This document shows, piece by piece, positions 14,343 through 19,728 of a stretch of 19,728 nt of DNA (position 1 is its first letter; each line of letters starts with the position of its first letter). The notes beneath the pieces were generated by a model. It ran no database searches. It saw nothing but the letters and a program-made list of their open reading frames with translations, and had not been told where the DNA came from. Position numbers and translations under genes: made by a program. The stretch comes from an uncultured Clostridia bacterium (lineage in GTDB: Bacteria > Bacillota > Clostridia > Oscillospirales > Acutalibacteraceae), in assembly GCA_946186535.1 (NCBI GenBank), contig CAMHNT010000006.1, positions 1-19,728 on the forward strand, written 5' to 3'.

Positions 14343-14670
14343 CAGGGTTTTTGAATGAGTAAAAAATATGTGAACCGTTTTAAAATCCACTTAATCGAAT
14401 CGCCTTGGAGCGGCGAGGAAAATTTGATTTTACCTTCGGGCAGGGACGCTTTCTGCCAAAGCGTCCCTCTTTCCCAAACAGTCCGCCGGACTGTTTGGGA
14501 AATTCACCCTTGCAAAGGGCAAAAGCGTAAGAGAGTTTCGCCGTCTGCGGACGGCGACCAAGGGCGCTGCCCTTGGATCCTGCGCACTTTTTGAAAAAAG
14601 TGCGTCAAAAACTTTAATAATCCTCTTTTAAAGTTTTTTTGAAATTTTATAAATTTCTCATTTATAGATA
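14343..14670. repeat. Mosaic of six palindromic hairpins (intergenic repeat element)
   Basis: Successive hairpins are visible. gggacgcttt/aaagcgtccc spans 14443-14467. A 33-nt near-perfect palindrome spans 14470-14502 (cccaaacagtccg...). ccctt-gca-aaggg lies at 14507-14519, cgccgtc-tgcg-gacggcg at 14539-14556, ccaagggc-gct-gcccttgg at 14558-14576, and cgcacttttt/aaaaagtgcg at 14583-14604. The region is GC-richer than its surroundings and has no believable gene; an 79-codon open frame is broken up by the palindromes. It looks like one copy of a dispersed, RNA-folding repeat typical of Oscillospirales-like genomes. Confidence 0.7.
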
Positions 14671-14678
14671 AAAAATAT

Positions 14679-14730
14679 CCTTGCCCATGTGCAAAGGTGT
14701 TATGTCAAAAATATAGTTGGAATCGGAGTT
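14679..14730 (+). repeat. Direct repeat flanking the multi-hairpin element, right copy
   Basis: This is the second copy of the repeat at 14291-14342; it ends 10 bp before the MATE promoter. The two copies bracket the hairpin mosaic. Confidence 0.75.
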
Positions 14731-14740
14731 AAAAAAAGGC

Positions 14741-14770
14741 TTGACATTTTAGAAAAAAATCTGATATAAT
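14741..14770 (+). promoter_or_regulatory. Strong sigma-A promoter upstream of the MATE gene
   Basis: TTGACA (14741-14746) and TATAAT (14765-14770) are 18 nt apart, with a TG extended -10 at 14762-14763. Transcription should begin near 14777. Confidence 0.8.
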
Positions 14771-14776
14771 TAGTAA

Positions 14777-14840
14777 CGCCGAGTTGCGAAAGCGTAAATC
14801 CAGGAATTTTCTTTGGATTTACGCTTTCTTTTGTTTTTTA
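14777..14840 (+). terminator. Leader with intrinsic terminator (putative attenuator) before the MATE gene
   Basis: gaaagcgtaaatcca (14788-14802) pairs perfectly over 15 bp with tggatttacgctttc (14814-14828), followed by TTTTGTTTTTT. It lies between the promoter and the start codon, so MATE expression needs read-through. An acgc at 14776-14779 could pair with gcgt of the left arm and compete with the terminator. I recognise no known riboswitch class. Confidence 0.7.
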
Positions 14841-14862
14841 AAGTTTTAAAGTGAGGTTATTT

Positions 14863-16278
14863 ATGGAAAAAACAGAAATCAAACAAAATACCGCTGAAAA
14901 GAAAAAAGAAACAAACAAAATGGGAACTGCTCCCGTCAACAAGCTCATGCTCTCTATGGGGGTGCCGATGATAATTTCAATGGTGCTCCAGGCCGTTTAC
15001 AACATCGTTGACAGTGCATTCGTATCAAACATGAAAGACAACGGTGAAACTGCCCTCAATGCTTTAACGCTTGCGTTCCCTGTTCAGATGCTCATGGTAG
15101 CGTTTGCAATAGGAACAGGCGTCGGAGTAAACGCATTGATTTCACGTTCACTGGGAGCAAAGGATAAGGAGCAGGCAAACAGGGCGGCCGGAAACGGACT
15201 TTTCCTCTGTGGGATAATCTACATAGTCTTTCTTCTCTTCGGACTTTTCGGGGCAGATTTTTACGTTGAAACACAAACCGACAACGCACTCATAACGGAA
15301 ATGACAACATCCTATCTCAGAATCTGCTGTACTCTTTCGTTCGGTGTAATCTTTTTTGGAATTTATGAGAAAGTCCTCCAGTCAACAGGAAAATCTCTCT
15401 TTTCAACAATAGCCCAGGTTTCCGGTGCTGTTACAAATATGATTCTTGACCCTATAATGATTTACGGTTGGCTTGGCTGTCCGGAAATGGGCGTTAAGGG
15501 TGCGGCCTACGCTACTGTGGTCGGTCAGATGGTATCGCTGGTAGTTGCTATGATTTTGCACGTTACATTAAACAAGGAGATTTCAAACAGTGCAAAATAT
15601 CTGAAACCGTCTGTGAAAATCATCGGCAGCATTTATTCAATAGGTCTCCCTGCAATTATCGCTCAGGCGCTCATGTCGTTTATGACTTACGGCCTTAACA
15701 TTATACTTGGCAGAATCGATCAGGACGCAGTTACCGCTTACGGTCTTTACTACAAAATTCAGCAGTTTATCCTCTTTGCAGCTTTTGGTTTAAGAGACGC
15801 TATCACGCCTATCGTATCATTCAATTACGGAATGAAAAATCAGGAGCGCATCAAAGCGGGTATCAAATTCGGAATCGGCTACACTCTGATGATCATGTTT
15901 GCAGGCTGTATTGTACTTGAAGCTATCGCCGTTCCGTTCACGGGAGCATTTGGACTTTCAGGAACTACCGAAGAGCTCTGTATCAGCGCTATCAGAATCA
16001 TCTCAGTAAGCTTTATGTTTGCAGGCTTAAACATTTCTTTCCAGGGCATTTATCAGGCTTTACAAAGTGGTATGGAGTCACTTATTCTGTCGCTCTGCCG
16101 TCAGCTGATTTTTGTTCTTCCTGTGGCTTACGGGCTGTCTGTAGCCGTTATAGGCTTGACTTCAAGGGACGCTTCCCTTGTCTGGATAACATTCCCGATT
16201 GCGGAAATCGTAACGGCAGCGATCGGTATTATTTTTATGAGAAGAATTTATAAGAAAAAAGTTAGGGTTCTGGCTTAA
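14863..16278 (+). CDS. MATE-family multidrug/metabolite efflux transporter
   Basis: This 471-residue inner-membrane antiporter has twelve predicted helices in two MatE repeats. Typical marks are the first-helix GVPMIISMVLQAVYNIVDSA, GTGVGVNALISRSLGAKD after helix two, and LDPIMIYGW near the end of repeat one. The second repeat has SIGLPAIIAQALMSFMTYGL and PIVSFNYGMKNQERIK. MATE pumps exchange Na+ or H+ for cationic drugs or metabolites; the substrate is not readable. The open frame extends to a GTG at 14851, but that GTGAGG is the ribosome binding site for the ATG at 14863 (6 nt spacing). An inverted-repeat element begins directly after the stop codon. Expression is probably attenuated by the leader terminator. 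Confidence 0.93.
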   Translation: MEKTEIKQNTAEKKKETNKMGTAPVNKLMLSMGVPMIISMVLQAVYNIVDSAFVSNMKDNGETALNALTLAFPVQMLMVAFAIGTGVGVNALISRSLGAKDKEQANRAAGNGLFLCGIIYIVFLLFGLFGADFYVETQTDNALITEMTTSYLRICCTLSFGVIFFGIYEKVLQSTGKSLFSTIAQVSGAVTNMILDPIMIYGWLGCPEMGVKGAAYATVVGQMVSLVVAMILHVTLNKEISNSAKYLKPSVKIIGSIYSIGLPAIIAQALMSFMTYGLNIILGRIDQDAVTAYGLYYKIQQFILFAAFGLRDAITPIVSFNYGMKNQERIKAGIKFGIGYTLMIMFAGCIVLEAIAVPFTGAFGLSGTTEELCISAIRIISVSFMFAGLNISFQGIYQALQSGMESLILSLCRQLIFVLPVAYGLSVAVIGLTSRDASLVWITFPIAEIVTAAIGIIFMRRIYKKKVRVLA

Positions 16279-16279
16279 T

Positions 16280-16533
16280 TTAAGGCAACACCGCACAAAG
16301 ACCGCCTTACGGCACCCCAAGGGCATTTGCAGCACAATCCAATCAGTCTGCGCCTTACGGCTTGACTTCTTGGTGTGCTGCGGGCACCATTCACCAAATC
16401 TGCTTGCATATTTTCCGTCATAGTACACAAAACTCCCTTGAAATACGTCAGTATTCCTGCGGTCGCTTTATGCACTCTGCCGAAAAATCTGTCGGCGCAT
16501 CTTCGGCACAATCTTTGTGCGGTATTGCCTTAA
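16280..16533. mobile_element. MITE-like element with 22-bp terminal inverted repeats
   Basis: The left end (ttaaggcaa, then c, then accgcacaaaga) and the right end (16512-16533) are inverted copies over 22 bp with one mismatch. The 254-bp interior has no believable gene. It contains a gcagcac/gtgctgc hairpin and two copies of cgccttacgg. The ends both carry TTAA, either part of the repeat or a TTAA target duplication. It starts one base after the MATE stop codon. No transposase is present, so any movement would depend on an outside enzyme. Confidence 0.7.
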
Positions 16534-16602
16534 CTTGTTGTAGTATTAAATAAAAGCTGTCCACAACTTAAGAAAAAGTCCGCAAAAGGTTGGGCAAAAA
16601 CT

Positions 16603-16764
16603 TATACTGATTTCTGATTAAAAGCTTTAAAAGGATTTTCGAGGATGATTTTCGCAAGACAAGGAAGAAGCCGCAGGAATACTGACGTATTTCAAGGCTG
16701 ATGACGAAGTATTGCGGAAATCAGACCGAAAAGACTTAAAGATTTTAATTAGAAAGCAGTATTA
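16603..16764. mobile_element. Second small inverted-repeat element or long imperfect hairpin
   Basis: The left side (atactgatttctgattaaaa at 16604-16623) is matched in inverted orientation by 16744-16762, with scattered mismatches. Inner arms gattttcgcaa and ttgcggaaatc pair as well, so the 160 bp could fold into one long hairpin. A 27-bp core beginning ccgcaggaatactgac (about 16670-16696) is repeated, inverted, inside the first element at about 16428-16454. An 11-bp word agtattaaata occurs on both sides (near 16544 and 16759). It has no coding capacity. Confidence 0.6.
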
Positions 16765-16807
16765 AATAGGCTTCGAAACCGTACAGCTATAAACATTTTA
16801 TAACAAG

Positions 16808-16853
16808 CAGCACCTCTCCGAGATTTTTATTTCTCAGAGAGGTGCTATTATTT
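16808..16853 (-). terminator. Hairpin terminator after the ABC-F gene
   Basis: agcacctctccgaga (16809-16823) pairs with tctcagagaggtgct (16833-16847) with one mismatch. The T-run is weak on the - strand, where the gene ends 13 bp away. Confidence 0.6.
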
Positions 16854-16859
16854 TGCCAA

Positions 16860-18464
16860 TTATTTTTCCTTATTAAAATTCGCCTCGATATACTCATCAT
16901 AGCTCGATGTTATATCCTTAATTCCTTCTTCCTCGATAACAATAATTCTGGTAGCGACAGTCTGAATAAATTCGTGGTCATGAGAGGTGAAAAGAACAAT
17001 ACCCTTGAATGCACACAAGCCGTTATTGACAGCCGTGATAGATTCCAAATCAAGGTGGTTCGTCGGCTGGTCGAGAACAAGAACGTTCGAACCGTAAAGC
17101 ATCATTCTCGAAAGCATACATCTTACACGCTCACCGCCCGAAAGAACCTTGACAGGCTTGAAAACGTCCTCGCCCGAGAAGAGCATTTTGCCGAGGAAGC
17201 CTCTGAGATATGTTTCGGTCTGGTCATTGGACTCGTTGTACTGTGAAAGCCATTCAAGGATTGTTTTGTCGCAGTTGTCGAAAAACTCACCGTTATCCTT
17301 AGGGAAGTAGGACTGAGTAGTTGAAACACCCCACTTGAACTTACCCTCGTCAGGCTCGGTCTTTTCCATTAATATGTCAAAAAGTGCAGTTACCGCATTC
17401 TCATTCTCACAGAGAAAAGCAACCTTGTTTCCCTTTTCAAGTCTGAAGGAAACGTTGTTAAGAACCCTTTCACCGTCAATAGTCTTTGAAATTCCCTCGA
17501 CTGTAAGAATTTCCTTGCCAGGCTCTCTGTCCATATTGAAGCCTACCCAGGGATATCTTCTTGAAGACGCCGGCATTTCCTCAACAGTGATTTTGTCGAG
17601 AAGCTTCTTTCTGGACGTAGCCTGCTTCGACTTTGACTTGTTTGCGGAAAAGCGCGCGATAAAGTTCTGAAGCTCTTTAATCTTCTCCTCAGCCTTTTTG
17701 TTCTGCTGTTTGATCATCTGCTGAATGAGCTGTGATGACTGATACCAGAACTCATAGTTTCCGACATACATCTTCACCTTGTTGTAATCGATATCGACGA
17801 TATGAGTACAAACGGTATTGAGGAAATGTCTGTCATGCGATACAACTATAACAGTACCCTCATAGTCAAGAAGAAAATCCTCAAGCCATGTGATAGCCGC
17901 AACATCAAGGTGGTTTGTCGGCTCGTCAAGAAGAATAATATCGGGATTTCCAAAAAGCGCCTGAGCAAGAAGCACCTTGACCTTTTCGTTACCTGTGAGC
18001 GTACTCATCTGATTATAGAGAATAGACTCCTCAAGACCCAAGCCCTGAATGAGCTTTGATGCGTCGCTTTCTGCCTCCCAGCCGTCAAGCTCGGCGAACT
18101 CGGCTTCAAGCTCGCATACACGTATACCCTCCTCGTCAGTCATTTCGGGCTTCGAATAAAGCTCATCTTTTTCCTTCATAATATCATAGAGCTTCTGATT
18201 GCCCATGATAACCGTATCAAGCACGGTAAACTCGTCGTAAGCGAAGTGATCCTGTTTAAGAACCGACATTCGTGTATCCTTTTTGATAACTACCTCGCCT
18301 GTTGTAGATTCCAGCTCACCGCTCAGAATCTTGAGAAATGTAGATTTTCCTGCACCGTTAGCACCGATTACACCGTAGCAGTTTCCCTCTGTGAATTTGA
18401 GGTCAACATCCTTATAGAGCGGTGTGCCGTTAAAGCTAAGGCTCAGATTTGAAACTGTAATCAA
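16860..18464 (-). CDS. ABC-F family ATPase (YkpA/YbiT type)
   Basis: This 534-residue protein has two ATP-binding cassettes and no membrane segments. NBD1 has Walker A GANGAGKST, a reduced signature (LTGNEK) and Walker B with D180-E181. A charged helical linker rich in Lys (~245-300) follows. NBD2 lacks a classical Walker A (CENENAVTALF), keeps LSGGERVR, and has DQPTNHLD, so the usual catalytic Glu is Gln466. ABC-F proteins bind the ribosome near the E site to relieve stalled translation or protect from antibiotics. The subgroup resembles housekeeping YkpA/YbiT rather than resistance factors. The start is TTG at 18464: GGATGTGA lies 5 nt before it and no other start fits. Its own promoter is at 18521-18549. 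Confidence 0.9.
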   Translation of the reverse strand: MITVSNLSLSFNGTPLYKDVDLKFTEGNCYGVIGANGAGKSTFLKILSGELESTTGEVVIKKDTRMSVLKQDHFAYDEFTVLDTVIMGNQKLYDIMKEKDELYSKPEMTDEEGIRVCELEAEFAELDGWEAESDASKLIQGLGLEESILYNQMSTLTGNEKVKVLLAQALFGNPDIILLDEPTNHLDVAAITWLEDFLLDYEGTVIVVSHDRHFLNTVCTHIVDIDYNKVKMYVGNYEFWYQSSQLIQQMIKQQNKKAEEKIKELQNFIARFSANKSKSKQATSRKKLLDKITVEEMPASSRRYPWVGFNMDREPGKEILTVEGISKTIDGERVLNNVSFRLEKGNKVAFLCENENAVTALFDILMEKTEPDEGKFKWGVSTTQSYFPKDNGEFFDNCDKTILEWLSQYNESNDQTETYLRGFLGKMLFSGEDVFKPVKVLSGGERVRCMLSRMMLYGSNVLVLDQPTNHLDLESITAVNNGLCAFKGIVLFTSHDHEFIQTVATRIIVIEEEGIKDITSSYDEYIEANFNKEK

Positions 18465-18520
18465 TTAATTCACATCCGTTCTTTTTCTTTTCTTAAAAAC
18501 ATAAATAAACAAGTAATTTT

Positions 18521-18549
18521 ATTATAACAGTATAAATCTGAAATTTCAA
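18521..18549 (-). promoter_or_regulatory. Promoter of the ABC-F gene
   Basis: On the - strand, TTGAAA (18549-18544) and TATAAT (18526-18521) are 17 nt apart. Confidence 0.7.
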
Positions 18550-18574
18550 CCTAATTATAGAACTCTTTTCATTT

Positions 18575-18613
18575 TGTTAAAAAATAAACGGCAGTCCATG
18601 AAAACTGCCGTTT
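18575..18613 (-). terminator. Terminator of the DUF5684-like gene
   Basis: On the - strand, aaacggcagt (18613-18604) pairs perfectly with actgccgttt (18595-18586), followed by a T-rich tract. Confidence 0.8.
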
Positions 18614-18625
18614 ATAGCTCATAAT

Positions 18626-19372
18626 TTAAAAATTGTTGTAACCGTCGTTGTTATTCGGATACTGGTTATTGTCAACATAAGAATTGGCATTGTGTGGATC
18701 AAATGAACCACCGTTCTGAGCTTGGAAGCCGTTGTTCTGGGGGTGAAAACCATTGCCCTGAGTCTGGAATCCGCCCTGAGTCTGATAGCCCGTATTACGA
18801 TAATCATTGTTTTGATAGCCATTACTCTGATAGCCATTGTTCTGAACACCCTGGTTACCCTGATAAATATCATAACCGGCAGTTTTATTTTGCTGATTAG
18901 CGTATCCGCTGCCGTAGCTGCCTGCAGAACCAAAGCTGTTAAAACCGCCGTAAGCAGAACCGTAATCGTCTCTGAGAGCTGTGCTCGGACCGCTGTAGTA
19001 GGTATCTCTGCTAAATGCCATCATCGGCAAAAAAATACCGCTCAAAAACATAACACCTATTGCAAATCCGTCGCTCTTTCCGTAAAGCTTAGCAAACTTA
19101 TACAGAGTATAAAGTGCAAAAAGCTGACCTACAAAAGGAATGAAATAACCAAGAAAATACAATCCGTTTCCGAAAACAATATCGCAGAGAACATAATTTG
19201 AATAGAACGGCACAATGCTTGCCCAACCCGGATGACCTGCCATCTTATACAGTCTCCACATGGAAATAAGAATAAGAACGCAAAACAACATACCAATAAA
19301 ATACGTGAATCCAACAATTCCCGAAGCCGGTGACGGATCGTAGTTGTATTCATAACTATAAGAATAACCCAT
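18626..19372 (-). CDS. DUF5684-like membrane protein with Q/N/G/Y-rich low-complexity tail
   Basis: This 248-residue protein has a short Tyr-rich N-terminus (MGYSYSYEYNYDPS) and three or four membrane segments within ~16-120. The family-typical cytoplasmic loop LYKMAGHPGWASIVPFYSNY is clear. From ~130 to the end it is soluble and low-complexity, rich in Asn, Gln, Gly and Tyr, with near-repeats of NNGYQ, TGYQTQGG and NNGFQAQ. DUF5684 proteins are small membrane proteins of unknown function, some with disordered tails. The open frame extends to 19411, but the GGGAGG at 19381-19386 fits the ATG at 19372 (8 nt), so I chose the shorter form. It has a promoter about 210 bp upstream and a terminator, so it is single. 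Confidence 0.75.
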   Translation of the reverse strand: MGYSYSYEYNYDPSPASGIVGFTYFIGMLFCVLILISMWRLYKMAGHPGWASIVPFYSNYVLCDIVFGNGLYFLGYFIPFVGQLFALYTLYKFAKLYGKSDGFAIGVMFLSGIFLPMMAFSRDTYYSGPSTALRDDYGSAYGGFNSFGSAGSYGSGYANQQNKTAGYDIYQGNQGVQNNGYQSNGYQNNDYRNTGYQTQGGFQTQGNGFHPQNNGFQAQNGGSFDPHNANSYVDNNQYPNNNDGYNNF

Positions 19373-19462
19373 AATAAATACCTCCCGTTTTTTATAAAAA
19401 ATTTTTATCACAACAACAAAAGCTTTCAGGGCGGAAACCTTCTGTTGCTATAATTACATCAG

Positions 19463-19516
19463 TTATCCGATACCTATTCTCGTCTGAACAGCAGACAAGA
19501 ACCGATACAACGCCAA
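19463..19516 (-). CDS. Possible 17-residue leader peptide
   Basis: In the ~200-nt leader of the DUF5684-like gene, a perfect GGAGGT (19532-19527) lies 10 nt before a TTG that opens a frame MALYRFLSAVQTRIGIG and then stops. This is the only strong ribosome binding site in the leader that is not used by the main gene. There is no homology evidence, so it may be chance. Confidence 0.2.
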   Translation of the reverse strand: MALYRFLSAVQTRIGIG

Positions 19517-19580
19517 TAATTAATATACCTCCATACGCAAGACAAATACAACAGCTGTATAAGTATTATTTCTTAATTTA

Positions 19581-19609
19581 ATTTTACATCATAAGAAAGC
19601 ATTTGTCAA
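19581..19609 (-). promoter_or_regulatory. Promoter for the DUF5684-like gene
   Basis: On the - strand, TTGACA (19609-19604) and TAAAAT (19586-19581) are 17 nt apart. The implied 5' leader of about 200 nt is long; the rest of 19373-19728 holds only the optional leader peptide, a small hairpin near 19482-19496 and the terminator at the edge. Confidence 0.65.
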
Positions 19610-19639
19610 ATTAAAACTTACTTTTTGAAAAAACATCAA

Positions 19640-19673
19640 AAAACAGCCCTGTTATCACAGGACTGCTTTTTTC
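19640..19673. terminator. Terminator near the right edge, probably bidirectional
   Basis: aaaacagccctgt and acaggactgctttt pair with one mismatch around a short loop, with T/A runs on both sides. It likely ends a - strand gene beyond the right edge. Confidence 0.65.
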
Positions 19674-19728
19674 GGCTCTATAATAAAAGTTGGGGTAAGA
19701 AAAAATCTACAGAAAAATTTACAAAAAA

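Noticed and set aside
14355..14594. 79-codon open frame on the + strand
   Set aside because: It is threaded through five of the six perfect hairpins, has no ribosome binding site and no protein-like composition; the repeat explains it.
16275..16553. Short open frames in both strands after the MATE gene
   Set aside because: They lie entirely inside the inverted-repeat element and read through its hairpins.

Overview
The window looks like a chromosomal segment from a low-to-medium GC, Gram-positive, spore-forming Clostridia, most likely a Ruminococcaceae/Oscillospirales gut bacterium. The grounds are strong GGAGG-type ribosome binding sites with frequent TTG starts, sigma-A type promoters, a spoVAD gene, an ftsE-ftsX-M23 hydrolase-S41 gene order, and several short palindromic intergenic repeats. 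There is no phage, plasmid, CRISPR, rRNA or tRNA signal. The genes are mostly housekeeping or accessory chromosomal genes; the unusual material lies in one degenerate protease and in the large intergenic spaces.

Layout. (1) 171-1106: an AEC-family carrier, then 570 bp without a gene. (2) 1675-7441: a cell-wall block on the + strand. It holds a PucR/CdaR-type regulator, ftsE with an acidic tail, ftsX (ATGA overlap), an M23 peptidase with a coiled coil (11-nt overlap, TTG start), and an S41/CtpA-like protein that lacks the PDZ domain and both catalytic residues. FtsEX is expected to gate the coiled-coil hydrolase across the membrane. The S41-like protein may be an extracytoplasmic partner rather than a protease. 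(3) 7545-8327: TatD-type hydrolase between two terminators. (4) 8677-10569, - strand: DUF3783 protein and EamA transporter (one operon with its own promoter), and a GNAT acetyltransferase whose promoter is overlapped by a 12-bp inverted repeat. (5) 10.8-14.3 kb: two AT-rich clusters of DnaA-box-like TTTTCCACA sites. They flank a small membrane-anchored protein, a PAP2 phosphatase, an orphan SpoVAD and a four-helix-bundle protein. (6) 14.28-14.85 kb: a string of six perfect hairpins between two ~55-bp direct repeats, followed by a promoter and a terminator-like leader in front of a MATE exporter. (7) 16.28-16.77 kb: two MITE-like elements sharing a 27-bp core in inverted orientation. (8) 16860-19372, - strand: an ABC-F ATPase and a DUF5684-like membrane protein with a Q/N/G/Y-rich tail.

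The most interesting observations are the predicted catalytically dead, PDZ-less CtpA relative next to ftsEX, the helically phased DnaA-box-like clusters away from any visible dnaA/dnaN, the attenuator-like MATE leader, and the repeat families. All functional names come from reading motifs by eye; no database search was possible.
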